Source: Aquabacter sp. L1I39 (GTDB lineage: Bacteria > Pseudomonadota > Alphaproteobacteria > Rhizobiales > Xanthobacteraceae). Taken from it: a DNA stretch of 64,000 bases. This document shows, piece by piece, positions 8,896 to 16,875 of the stretch (the stretch's first letter is position 1; each line of letters starts with the position of its first letter). The DNA is taken from contig NZ_CP072392.1 of the NCBI RefSeq assembly GCF_017742835.1, forward strand, positions 3,222,387 to 3,286,386, in the 5' to 3' direction. The position numbers were made by a program, and so were the translations under genes. Under the pieces are notes generated by a model. It made no database searches and was not told the origin of the DNA. It was given only the letters and a program-made list of their open reading frames with translations.

Positions 8896-9682
8896 GGCTT
8901 GCTCCTTCTCCCATCACGCCCGCCACATGGCGGCCGATCTCCAGCGCGCGCGGGGAGGAGGGCTCCCGCGCCGCCCGTGCGTCCACGATCTCCTTGATGC
9001 CGGAAGGGTGGCCGTCGAGGATGATGATGTCGTCGCCCAGCAGCACCGCCTCGGCGATGGAATGGGTGACGAAGAGAACGGTCGCCTGCGAGCGGCGCAC
9101 GATCTCCAGCAATTCCAGTTGCAGGCGCAGGCGCGTCTGCGGATCAAGGGCGCCGAAGGGCTCGTCCATGAGCAGCATGGCGGGGTCCATCGCCAAGGCG
9201 CGGGCGATGGCCACGCGCTGCTTCATGCCGCCGGACAATTGGTGGGGGAAGCGATCCGCCGCATGCTCCAGCTTCATCAGCGCCAGCAAATCGCGGGCGC
9301 GGGCATCGGCTGCGGCGCGGCTGCGGCCGATGCGGCGCTGGGGATAGGCGATGTTGTCGAGCACCGTGCGCCAGGGAAAGAGCTGGTCGAATTCCTGGAA
9401 CACCACCGCCCGGTCGGGGCCGGGCCGGTCCACCGCGCGGCCATTCACCTGGAGCGTGCCCTTCAAGGGCGAGAGGAAGCCCGCCACGGCTTTGAGGATG
9501 GTGGACTTGCCGCAGCCGGAGGGGCCGAGCAGGATGGCCGTCTCGCCGCGCGCCGCGGTGAAGGTGACATCCTTCACCGCGGTCACGGTCCCCGCCGGCC
9601 CGCCATAGCCCAGATGCAGGCCGGTGACGGCCAGCATGGGGCGTTCAGCGTCCGGCACGGTCTGTGCCTGAACCTGTCGCAT
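8879..9682 (-). CDS. NitT/TauT-type ABC transporter ATP-binding protein
   Basis: An ABC ATPase of 267 residues with all core motifs: Walker A GPSGCGKST near residue 54, Q-loop VVFQEFDQLFPW, signature LSGGMKQR, Walker B MLLMDEPFGALD and the switch histidine in VTHS. Close in type to SsuB/TauB. It powers import through the permease whose gene overlaps its 3' end. The gene lies 64 bases downstream of the RidA-family gene in the same operon. Confidence 0.92.
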   Translation of the reverse strand: MRQVQAQTVPDAERPMLAVTGLHLGYGGPAGTVTAVKDVTFTAARGETAILLGPSGCGKSTILKAVAGFLSPLKGTLQVNGRAVDRPGPDRAVVFQEFDQLFPWRTVLDNIAYPQRRIGRSRAAADARARDLLALMKLEHAADRFPHQLSGGMKQRVAIARALAMDPAMLLMDEPFGALDPQTRLRLQLELLEIVRRSQATVLFVTHSIAEAVLLGDDIIILDGHPSGIKEIVDARAAREPSSPRALEIGRHVAGVMGEGASHVHGD

Positions 9683-9746
9683 CGTTCGTTCCTGTCTGGT
9701 CGGTTGTTCCTGCCTCTGCGGGCCGGTTTGGGTCCTGGTGTGGTGG

Positions 9747-10139
9747 TTAGATCACGGCGATGGCCTCGATCTCCACTTTGGCGCCGAAATGCAGGGGGCC
9801 GGTGGGCACCACCGAGCGGGCGGGGCGATGGTCGCCGAAGAAGTCCGCATAGGCGGCGTTCACCTCGTCCCAGCCGGCAATGTCCGAAATGTAGAGGGTG
9901 GTCTTGGCCACCCGCGTGCGGTCGCAGCCGGCGGGCTTGAGGATGGCCTCGATGCTGGCGAGCGCGAACAGGGTCTGCTCACGCAGCGACCGGCTCGGGT
10001 CCTGCCCGCGAAGCACGCCCAATTGGCCGGACACATAGACCGTGCCGCCGGCCACGATGGCCTGGGAATAATGCCCGCCGGGGGCGGGAGCCTCGCGGCT
10101 CATGACGCGGGTGAGGGGCGGTTGGGTGGGGTTCGTCAT
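9747..10139 (-). CDS. RidA family (YjgF/YER057c) enamine/imine deaminase
   Basis: The family's core elements are visible in this roughly 130-residue protein: GGHYSQAIVAGGTVYVSGQLG near the start, the QTLFALASIEAILK helix, and the usual C-terminal arginine-containing strand is GDHRPARSVVPTG. RidA proteins hydrolyse reactive enamines and imines released by PLP enzymes, which fits the adjoining DSD1-type PLP gene. Two starts are possible: ATG 10139 (chosen) or GTG 10148, whose GTGA would overlap the PLP-enzyme stop. Confidence 0.88.
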   Translation of the reverse strand: MTNPTQPPLTRVMSREAPAPGGHYSQAIVAGGTVYVSGQLGVLRGQDPSRSLREQTLFALASIEAILKPAGCDRTRVAKTTLYISDIAGWDEVNAAYADFFGDHRPARSVVPTGPLHFGAKVEIEAIAVI

Positions 10140-10144
10140 TTGGA

Positions 10145-11299
10145 TCACCAGCCGGAAATGCGGGGCCAGAGCGCGCTCACCCGGCCGTCGGTGATGACCG
10201 CATACTGGTCATAGGCCGCGCAGGTCAGGCAGGCGTGGTTGGGCAGGATGCGCACGGTCGCGCCCACGGGCAGGCGGGCGAACCAGGTTTCGTCCTCCAC
10301 CGGCACATGGCCGTGCTCCTGGTGGACGGCGGTGACCGATAGGGCGCCGAGGCGTTCGCCGGTGACGGCATCGCACACATAGCCATAGCCGGCATCGGGC
10401 AGGAATGTGTTGGCACCGATGTCCTTGGTGAGGGCCAGCGCCCCGGCATCGAGGATCAGCGCGCGGGCGGCATGATTGTGGCCGATGACGGTGGAGAGCA
10501 CGGACACCGCAATGTCCTCCACCGTGCACATGTGGCGGGAGAGCTGGGCGAGGTCCCAGAACATATAGATGCCCGCCCGCGCCTCGGTGACGCCCTCCAG
10601 GTGGTCCGCATGAAGCACGGTGGGCGTCGAGCCGATGGAGACGATCTCCACCGGGATGCCCGCCGCGCGGATGGCCTGCGCGGCTGAAACCGCCGCGTCC
10701 CGTTCGAGCGCGGCGAGCTTCACCACGTCGGGGATCTGGTCGCTGCCATAGGAATGGCCCGCATGGGTCATGACCCCTCGGAAATCCAGGTGCGGCGCAT
10801 GGTGGATGGCGCGGGCCAGTGTCACCACGTCCGGCGCGTCGGGCAGGAGGCCCGAGCGGTGCTCGCCGCAATCGATCTCCACCAGGAAGGAGAGGCGCGT
10901 GTGCGCCTCGACGCAAAACGCCTCCGCCGCCTCGATGACGGACACAGCGTCGGTGACCAGCAGCAGGTCCACTCCCGATGCCCCGATGCGGGCGGCGCGG
11001 GCGAACTTGCCGGGCGCGATGGCGGTGGCGAGCAGGATGTCCTTATAGCCGGCGGCGGCGAAATATTCGGCCTCCTTCAGGGTGGAGACGGTGATGGCCC
11101 CAGGACCGTCGGGCAGCGCCACGCGGGCCACGTCCACGGATTTGGCCGTCTTCAGATGGGGCCGCAAGCGGACGCCGAGATCCGCGCAGCGCGCGCGCAT
11201 GCGGGCGGCATTGGCCTCCAGCTTTGCGCGGTCCAGCAGCAGGGCCGGGGTTTCGAGATCCTGCGCGGCAAAGCCGAGAGGGGAGGGGGCCGCTTCCAT
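10145..11299 (-). CDS. DSD1-type PLP enzyme (D-threonine aldolase / D-serine dehydratase-like)
   Basis: The 384-residue protein has an alanine-racemase-type N-terminal barrel with the cofactor lysine in LRPHLKTAKS (about Lys50), as in D-threonine aldolase, D-3-hydroxyaspartate aldolase and eukaryotic-type D-serine dehydratase. The C-terminal domain (from about residue 260) has the metal-ligand region ending HACLTCAAYDQ, close to the His-x-Cys zinc or manganese site of this family. It probably cleaves or dehydrates a D-3-hydroxy-amino acid. It starts one base after the HAD gene stop and ends in overlap with the RidA gene, so the three are one unit. Confidence 0.87.
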   Translation of the reverse strand: MEAAPSPLGFAAQDLETPALLLDRAKLEANAARMRARCADLGVRLRPHLKTAKSVDVARVALPDGPGAITVSTLKEAEYFAAAGYKDILLATAIAPGKFARAARIGASGVDLLLVTDAVSVIEAAEAFCVEAHTRLSFLVEIDCGEHRSGLLPDAPDVVTLARAIHHAPHLDFRGVMTHAGHSYGSDQIPDVVKLAALERDAAVSAAQAIRAAGIPVEIVSIGSTPTVLHADHLEGVTEARAGIYMFWDLAQLSRHMCTVEDIAVSVLSTVIGHNHAARALILDAGALALTKDIGANTFLPDAGYGYVCDAVTGERLGALSVTAVHQEHGHVPVEDETWFARLPVGATVRILPNHACLTCAAYDQYAVITDGRVSALWPRISGW

Positions 11300-11300
11300 G

Positions 11301-11942
11301 TCACACCAGCTTCAGGAGAGGGTCGAGGGAATCGGCAATATAGTCCGGCCGGGCCGCATCCACCGGCTTTAGCCCCATGCGATTGTGCCAATAGACGGAC
11401 ATGCCCACGCCGCGCGCGCCCGGCACGTCGGAGGCCGATCCCGCCACGAAGAGGGTGCGGGCGGGGTCGACGCCGAGCTTCTCCAGCACCGCCCGATAGG
11501 GCTCGGGGCGGGGCTTGTAATAGCCGGCATCCTCGGCCGTCACCACGGCGGCAAAGTCCGTGCCGGTGCGGGAAACGGCGATGGCGCCCAGCGTGCGGGA
11601 GCAATTGGTGGCGATGCCCAGCGGCACCTTGCGGGCGAGTTCCGCGAGCACGCCCTGCGCCTCCGGCCAGCAGGTCAGCTCCGCCTGGCGGTCCGCCAGC
11701 GCTTGCGCCCAATCCACCGGGAAGCCGCAGGCCTGCGCAGCCTCGGCCACCAATTCCTCATAGGGCCGATAGCTGCCGCAGCCATAGGTGAGTTCGAGAT
11801 ATTTGCGCCGCCAGCGCAGCCCCGCCTCGGGCGAGCCGGCAATGTCGTTCCACAGCGACCAGGAATCGATCAGCGCGGTCAGAAGATCGAACACCACCGC
11901 GTCATAGCGGGCCGCGCCCGTCCTGTTTGCCCCGTCCATCAT
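11301..11942 (-). CDS. HAD-superfamily hydrolase, 2-haloacid-dehalogenase-like
   Basis: The 213-residue protein has the HAD order of motifs: nucleophile Asp in VVFDLLTALID (motif I), motif II serine/threonine in IATNCSRT, motif III lysine in GYYKPRPEPY and motif IV acids in FVAGSASDVPGA. The residue two positions after the nucleophile is Leu rather than Asp, which is unusual for phosphatases and closer to dehalogenase-type members (DxYGT). Catalysis on a haloacid is therefore possible but not shown. It heads the operon; GGAGGACGG precedes the ATG by a few bases. Confidence 0.82.
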   Translation of the reverse strand: MMDGANRTGAARYDAVVFDLLTALIDSWSLWNDIAGSPEAGLRWRRKYLELTYGCGSYRPYEELVAEAAQACGFPVDWAQALADRQAELTCWPEAQGVLAELARKVPLGIATNCSRTLGAIAVSRTGTDFAAVVTAEDAGYYKPRPEPYRAVLEKLGVDPARTLFVAGSASDVPGARGVGMSVYWHNRMGLKPVDAARPDYIADSLDPLLKLV

Positions 11943-11952
11943 CCGTCCTCCT

Positions 11953-11973
11953 GCATGTTACATGTAGCATGTA
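11953..11973 (-). promoter_or_regulatory. Three tandem RCATGTW heptamers before the HAD operon
   Basis: Three head-to-tail heptamers, GCATGTT, ACATGTA and GCATGTA (plus strand), sit directly upstream of the ribosome-binding site of the operon's first gene. Tandem short motifs of this sort are used by some GntR-family regulators, and a GntR gene ends the operon, so these may be its operator. This is inference; the transcription start has not been located. Confidence 0.5.
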
Positions 11974-12187
11974 GTTATGGGAGTCAATCGCTTCCCATCT
12001 GCAAGGGACGCCGGCGCGAGAAAAATGCGGGGGCGAGCGCAACCTTCGGTGTGCCCGGCCGTTATGCCCTCGGCTCGCGTGCGGGCCGGATGCCCCGTGG
12101 GCGCGATGGCCCGCAGGCCCGGCCACCGGCCGCGCGCCAAGTCCGCCATCCCCGGCGGCCGCGCGAAAAGCGAAGAAGAGGTTCTCC

Positions 12188-12862
12188 ATGGCCATGTCCA
12201 AGAGCAGCCGCACCGGCACCCCGTCGAAAGCCACCAGCGCGCCCAAGGCGCCCGCCAAGGCCAGCACTCCGAAGGCGTCCCCGGCAAAGGCCGCTGCCGC
12301 CAAGCCCGCCGCGATGAAGAGCAAGCCCGCCCCCCTGTCGGACACCGCCGCCGCATCCGCTCGGGAGCGCCGCCTCGGCCCGCTGCGCACCCCCACCGAT
12401 CTCGGCGCCGAGGCGACGCAGGACATTGCCGCCGCGCTCACCCGGCTGCTGGCGGACATGTTCGTGCTCTATGTGAAGACCAAGAATTTCCACTGGCACG
12501 TCTCCGGCCCGCACTTCCGCGACTATCATCTGATGCTGGACGAGCAGGGCGCGCAGATCTTCGCCACCACCGACGATCTGGCCGAGCGCGTGCGCAAGGT
12601 GGGCGGCACGACGCTGCGCTCCATCGGCCACATTTCCCGCCTCCAGCGCATCCCGGACAATGAGGCTGATTATGTGACCGCCCCCGACATGCTGGCGGAG
12701 CTGGCGCAGGACAATATCGCCCTCACCACCTATCTGCGCGAGGCGCATGCGGTGTGCGAGGACCATAACGACATCGCCTCCACCAGCCTGATCGAGAACT
12801 GGATCGACGAGGCCGAGCGGCGCACCTGGTTCCTCTACGAGGCCACCCGCTCCAACCACTGA
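12188..12862 (+). CDS. dps: Dps-family ferritin-like DNA-protecting protein with long Ala/Lys/Pro-rich N-terminal tail
   Basis: The C-terminal 160 residues form a Dps four-helix domain: KNFHWHVSGPHF carries the ferroxidase His, and LMLDEQGAQI supplies the Asp and Glu from the neighbouring subunit. Dps dodecamers oxidise iron with peroxide and protect DNA in starvation. Unusually, the first 55-60 residues are almost entirely Ala, Lys, Pro, Ser and Thr, like a histone H1 tail, far longer than the short N-terminus of typical Dps. The start ATG 12188 opens the tail; ATG 12194 is an alternative. It is monocistronic and divergent from the HAD operon. Confidence 0.93.
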   Translation: MAMSKSSRTGTPSKATSAPKAPAKASTPKASPAKAAAAKPAAMKSKPAPLSDTAAASARERRLGPLRTPTDLGAEATQDIAAALTRLLADMFVLYVKTKNFHWHVSGPHFRDYHLMLDEQGAQIFATTDDLAERVRKVGGTTLRSIGHISRLQRIPDNEADYVTAPDMLAELAQDNIALTTYLREAHAVCEDHNDIASTSLIENWIDEAERRTWFLYEATRSNH

Positions 12863-12903
12863 GGCGGGATTTCCCGCCGCCTCTCGCGTGCGCGGGGCGG
12901 CGG

Positions 12904-12926
12904 GCACCTCATGACGAATGAGGTGC
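12904..12926. terminator. Inverted repeat in the dps / tctE convergent gap
   Basis: Nine-base arms GCACCTCAT and ATGAGGTGC are separated by GACGA between the convergent dps and histidine-kinase genes. A further GC-rich hairpin starts immediately at the dps stop (12861-12883). Neither has a clean T-run, so the terminator assignment is tentative. Confidence 0.4.
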
Positions 12927-12987
12927 AAAGTCGTTTGAAATCAATGGTGTCCCTTCGGGCCTTTTTGCCCGCTTTTCCCGCCCGATT

Positions 12988-14382
12988 TCACCCCGTCCCC
13001 TCCACTCCCGCCGGATGCTGCGGCAGCAGCAGCGCCGCGCGAAAGGCCCCTTCGCCGCCCGAGAGCACCAGCGCGCCGCCATGGGCGCGGGCGACTTCTG
13101 CGGCGATGGCAAGGCCGAGCCCCGAGCCGTGGGAGGCGGCGCCCTTCTGGAACGGTTCGCACAATTGCGCCCGCGCCTCCGGCGGGATGCCCGGCCCGTC
13201 ATCGGTGACGGCCAGCGCGAAGCCTGAGGGAATATCCTCCACCGCCACGGTGAGCCGCGTGCGCGCGCCATGGGCGAGCGCATTATGGATGAGGTTGGCG
13301 AGCGCCTCCCGCACGCTGATGGCGTCCGCCGAGATGGTGGCGGGGTCCATGTGCGGCAGGAAGGCGATGGACACCTCCCGGTCGAGGCTCAAGGGCACGG
13401 CCTGGGAGAGAACGGACTTCGCCAGCGCGTTGAGGTCCACTTCGGTGAAGCGCGGCGACTGGGCGCGATGCAGGATCATGGCATGGTCCAGCAACTGGCT
13501 GGTCAGCCGGCCAAGATCGGAGACCCGGTTCCGCAGGCGCTCCAATTCGTCCGGATTGGCGCTCCCCGCCGCCAGCAACTCGGCTTCCGCATCGATGGCG
13601 GCGAGCGGCGTGCGGATCTGGTGGGCGGCATCCGCGATGAAGCGCTGCATCATGCGCACCCGGGTGTCGAGCCGCTGCATGAAGCCGTCTATGGCGCCCA
13701 CCAGCGCCCGCACCTCCGGCGGGGCGGCCACCGAGATGGGGCGCAGATCGTCGGGCCGTCGGCCCGCAATCTCCGCCTCGATGCGGGTGAGCGGGGCGAA
13801 GACGAGGCCGAGGCACAAGGCCGTCGCCACCAAGGCCAGCGTGTTCATGGCCGCGATCATGGCCAGGGCCTTCAAGGTCAGGTCGAAGGCGAGCGCATTG
13901 CGGGCGTCCAGCGTCTGGGCGAGCACGATCTCGATCCAGCCATCGCCGGGCGCGTTTTCAAGCTTCCGCGCGAGCACGGCGATGCGCACCTTGTGGCCGC
14001 GAAACATGCCGTCGGTGAGCACCACGCCGGAGCGCGCCGCGCGGGGCGGCACGTCGGCGGCAAGGTCGTCATGGCCAGCCACCACCACGCCGCGCCCGTC
14101 GGTCACCTTGTAGAAGACGAGGTCATAGGCCGAGAGGGTGGAAAAGGCGGCGGCGGGCGGCTCCAGCGCCACCACCCCGCCCTGGAGATAGATGTTCTCC
14201 GCGATCTGGATGGCGCCGCCGATGAGCAGCTTGTCATAGGCATCGCGGGCGGCCAGCGCCGCATATTGCCAGGCGGCGATGGACAGGATGAGCGAGCCCA
14301 CCGCCAGCAGCGCGCCGACGATGAACAGCACGCGGGCGCGCAGCGAGGCGCGCAGCTCACGAAGCGAGGAGCTGATAGCCAA
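12988..14382 (-). CDS. tctE: Sensor histidine kinase, TctE-like
   Basis: A membrane sensor kinase of about 464 residues. A transmembrane helix at residues 16-40, a roughly 140-residue periplasmic domain of the type seen in TctE kinases, a second helix near 175-195, then HAMP-like linker, the H-box RFIADAAHQIRTPLA, the N-box NLIHNALAHG, G1 DDGPGIP and G2 GSGLGLAI. ADAAHQIRTPLA is typical of the TctE group, whose characterised members sense tri- or dicarboxylates. The start is uncertain: TTG 14382 overlaps the response-regulator 3' end by 26 bases and puts the first helix in a normal place; open frame continues upstream but inside the regulator gene. Confidence 0.88.
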   Translation of the reverse strand: MAISSSLRELRASLRARVLFIVGALLAVGSLILSIAAWQYAALAARDAYDKLLIGGAIQIAENIYLQGGVVALEPPAAAFSTLSAYDLVFYKVTDGRGVVVAGHDDLAADVPPRAARSGVVLTDGMFRGHKVRIAVLARKLENAPGDGWIEIVLAQTLDARNALAFDLTLKALAMIAAMNTLALVATALCLGLVFAPLTRIEAEIAGRRPDDLRPISVAAPPEVRALVGAIDGFMQRLDTRVRMMQRFIADAAHQIRTPLAAIDAEAELLAAGSANPDELERLRNRVSDLGRLTSQLLDHAMILHRAQSPRFTEVDLNALAKSVLSQAVPLSLDREVSIAFLPHMDPATISADAISVREALANLIHNALAHGARTRLTVAVEDIPSGFALAVTDDGPGIPPEARAQLCEPFQKGAASHGSGLGLAIAAEVARAHGGALVLSGGEGAFRAALLLPQHPAGVEGTG

Positions 14383-15022
14383 GGCCGCGCTCGGTGCGAA
14401 TTTCCACGGGGGTTCCGGCGAGCTTGCGCCGCAGGCGGGCGACGAACTGCTCCACCGCATTGGGGCTCGGATCCTGGTCGAAGCCGAACAATTGCTCCAC
14501 CAATTCTTCCTTCGCGACATAGCGCCCCGGCTTGGAGGCGAGGATTTCCAGCACGGTGAGTTCGCGCCGGGTGAGGTCGAGGGGCTGGCCGGCCACGGCG
14601 GCGGTGCGCCCGGCACGGTCGATGACGAGCGGCCCCACCTTGATGGTGTTGTCCGACATGCCCGCCGCCCGGCGCAGCAGGGCGCGGGCGCGGGCCTCCA
14701 GCTCGCGATAGTCGAACGGCTTGGTGAGATAGTCGTCGGCGCCGAGATCCAGCGCGCTGATGCGGTCGTCCACCGCCGAGCGGGCGGTGAGCACCAGCAC
14801 GGGCGTGCGCAGGCCGCGCCCGCGCAAATTCTTCAGCACCGTGAAGCCGTCCATGTTGGGCAGCATCACGTCGAGGACCACGAGGTCATAGCTCTGCACC
14901 TCGATCAGCTCGCTGGCGGTGCGCCCATCCGTCTCCCAGTCCACCGCATAGCCCACGCGCTCGAAGCGGCTCGCCACCGCGCGGCCGATCTCCTCCGTGT
15001 CCTCCACCAGCAGGATGCGCAC
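14357..15022 (-). CDS. tctD: OmpR-family response regulator, TctD-like
   Basis: A receiver domain (residues 1-115; acidic pocket at Glu7-Asp8, phosphoacceptor in VVLDVMLP near Asp51, Lys in LTKPFD) is followed by a winged-helix DNA-binding domain (residues 125-221; RRELTVLEILA, NAVEQFVARLRRKL, TERGLGYQL). It is the partner of the overlapping TctE-like kinase. The gene is divergent from a NitT/TauT-type ABC transporter operon across a 109-base gap, so that operon is its likely target. This differs from classical TctDE, which controls a tripartite tricarboxylate transporter. Confidence 0.92.
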   Translation of the reverse strand: MRILLVEDTEEIGRAVASRFERVGYAVDWETDGRTASELIEVQSYDLVVLDVMLPNMDGFTVLKNLRGRGLRTPVLVLTARSAVDDRISALDLGADDYLTKPFDYRELEARARALLRRAAGMSDNTIKVGPLVIDRAGRTAAVAGQPLDLTRRELTVLEILASKPGRYVAKEELVEQLFGFDQDPSPNAVEQFVARLRRKLAGTPVEIRTERGLGYQLLAS

Positions 15023-15131
15023 GATTGTCAGTCCCGGTCAGGTTCGTGTCAGCGATGCCGGCTATGATCCTAAGCAAGGTTGCCTGAGTGCACCAAGAAA
15101 AAAGAACGCGCCTTGTCGCACGGGAGGGACG

Positions 15132-15911
15132 ATGACACTGCATCCATCCGAGACTCAATTTGCGCCCCTGCTTTCGGTTGAAGGCGTGACGCTGCAATAC
15201 AAGACGCCCGACACGCTGGTGACGGCGACGTATCGCGTCGACTTCAAGGTCTATAATTCAGACCGCTTCGTTCTTCTTGGGCCATCTGGCTGCGGAAAGT
15301 CCACTCTGCTGAAGGCCATTGGCGGATACTTGCGCCCCACCGAGGGCAAGATCCGCCTGAAGGGCCATGAGGTGCGCGAGCCCGGCCCCGACCGCATGAT
15401 GGTGTTCCAGGAGTTCGACCAGCTCCTGCCCTGGAAGACCGTGGGCGAGAACGTCATCTTCGCGCTCACCGCCTCCGGCCGCGCCACCGAGGCGGAAGCC
15501 CGCGAGCGCGCCCGCTCCTATATCGACAAGGTCGGGCTGACCAAGTTCATCGACAGCTATCCCCACATGCTCTCCGGTGGCATGAAGCAGCGCGTCGCCA
15601 TCGCCCGTGGCATGGCCATGGAGCCGGACGTGCTCCTCATGGACGAGCCCTTCGCGGCGCTCGACGCGCTCACTCGCCGCAAGATGCAGGACGAGCTTTT
15701 GCAATTGTGGGAGGACACGCACTTCACCGTGCTGTTCGTCACCCATTCCATCGAGGAGGCGATCAAGATCGGCACGCGCATCCTCCTGCTCTCTCCCCAT
15801 CCCGGACGGGTGCGGGCCGAGCTGAACAGCGTGCCGGCCGAGCAGATGGGCACCACGCCCGCCATCGAGCTGGAAGCCCGCATCAACGACATGCTGTTCG
15901 GACATCACTGA
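15132..15911 (+). CDS. NitT/TauT-type ABC transporter ATP-binding protein (second system)
   Basis: The 259-residue ATPase carries Walker A GPSGCGKST, the Q-loop in VFQEFDQLLPW, signature MLSGGMKQR, Walker B VLLMDEPFAALD and switch VTHS. The start ATG 15132 was chosen because GGGAGGGACG precedes it; upstream in-frame codons run into the divergent promoter region. First gene of a three-gene import operon (ATPase, permease, binding protein), probably controlled by the divergent TctDE-like pair. Confidence 0.93.
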   Translation: MTLHPSETQFAPLLSVEGVTLQYKTPDTLVTATYRVDFKVYNSDRFVLLGPSGCGKSTLLKAIGGYLRPTEGKIRLKGHEVREPGPDRMMVFQEFDQLLPWKTVGENVIFALTASGRATEAEARERARSYIDKVGLTKFIDSYPHMLSGGMKQRVAIARGMAMEPDVLLMDEPFAALDALTRRKMQDELLQLWEDTHFTVLFVTHSIEEAIKIGTRILLLSPHPGRVRAELNSVPAEQMGTTPAIELEARINDMLFGHH

Positions 15912-15923
15912 GGAGACGCCCCC

Positions 15924-16790
15924 ATGAGCGAGACGCTTGTCCTGCGTCCGGAGATCGTCAATCCGGACACCCCCCTCGGCAATGTGGAAGTGGAAGCCTC
16001 CCTTTCCCCGTTCGAGCGGATCTATCGCATCGGCGCGGTGCGCAAAGCCTTCATCCTCATCATGCTGGCCCTCATCTGGGAAGGCTATGGCCGCTGGCTC
16101 GGCAATCCGCTGCTCTTTCCCACCTTCACCGAGACGCTCAGCGCCTTCTTCGAGAACATCCGCAACGGCGTCATCCCCGCGCGGACCCTGGTGTCCATGG
16201 AGACGCTGCTGATCGGCTACGGCATCGGCATCGCGCTCGCCGCCGTGCTCACCACGCTGGCCATCGGCTCGCGGCTGGGGGCGGATCTGCTGGAGGCGCT
16301 GACCTCCATGTTCAACCCGCTGCCGGCCATCGCGCTCCTGCCGCTGGCGCTGATCTGGTTCGGGCTCGGCAAGGGCTCGGTCATCTTCGTGCTGGTGCAT
16401 TCGGTGCTGTGGGCCATCGCGCTCAACACCCATTCGGGCTTCCGCGCGGTGTCCAACACGCTACGCATGGTGGGCCTGAATTATGGCCTGCGGGGGCTGA
16501 AGCTGGTGCGGCTCATCCTCATCCCCGCCGCCTTCCCGGCCATCCTGACCGGCCTGAAAGTGGGCTGGGCCTTCGCCTGGCGCACGCTGATCGCCGCCGA
16601 GCTGGTGTTCGGCGTCTCCTCCGGCAATGGCGGGCTCGGCTGGTTCATCTTCGAGAACCGCAACCAGCTGGAAACCGCCAACGTCTTTGCCGGCCTCTTC
16701 ACCGTGATCCTGATCGGTCTCGTGGTGGAAAACGTCGGCTTCGCCACCATCGAGCGCAAGACCGTGCGCCGCTGGGGCATGCAGCACTGA
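15924..16790 (+). CDS. NitT/TauT-type ABC transporter permease (second system)
   Basis: A six-helix BPD_transp_1 permease of 288 residues with a 40-residue cytoplasmic N-terminus before the first helix (FILIMLALIWEGYG). The coupling helix region is NYGLRGLKLVRLILIPAAFP. It follows the ATPase gene by 12 bases with a GAGGAG ribosome-binding site. It is homologous to the permease at 8050-8895, but the two transporters sit in separate operons under different regulators. Confidence 0.92.
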   Translation: MSETLVLRPEIVNPDTPLGNVEVEASLSPFERIYRIGAVRKAFILIMLALIWEGYGRWLGNPLLFPTFTETLSAFFENIRNGVIPARTLVSMETLLIGYGIGIALAAVLTTLAIGSRLGADLLEALTSMFNPLPAIALLPLALIWFGLGKGSVIFVLVHSVLWAIALNTHSGFRAVSNTLRMVGLNYGLRGLKLVRLILIPAAFPAILTGLKVGWAFAWRTLIAAELVFGVSSGNGGLGWFIFENRNQLETANVFAGLFTVILIGLVVENVGFATIERKTVRRWGMQH

Positions 16791-16875
16791 CCTTTCGGTA
16801 CCGACCCTCACGCATAAGGGCGCCCCACGCCAAAACCGGGGCGCCCGTCTAAACTCAATATATCGGGAGGACAAA

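Noticed and set aside
6628..8997. Open frame of nearly 800 codons on the plus strand
   Set aside because: Runs opposite to GntR, the binding protein and permease genes, all with clear motifs; composition is that of antisense high-GC sequence.
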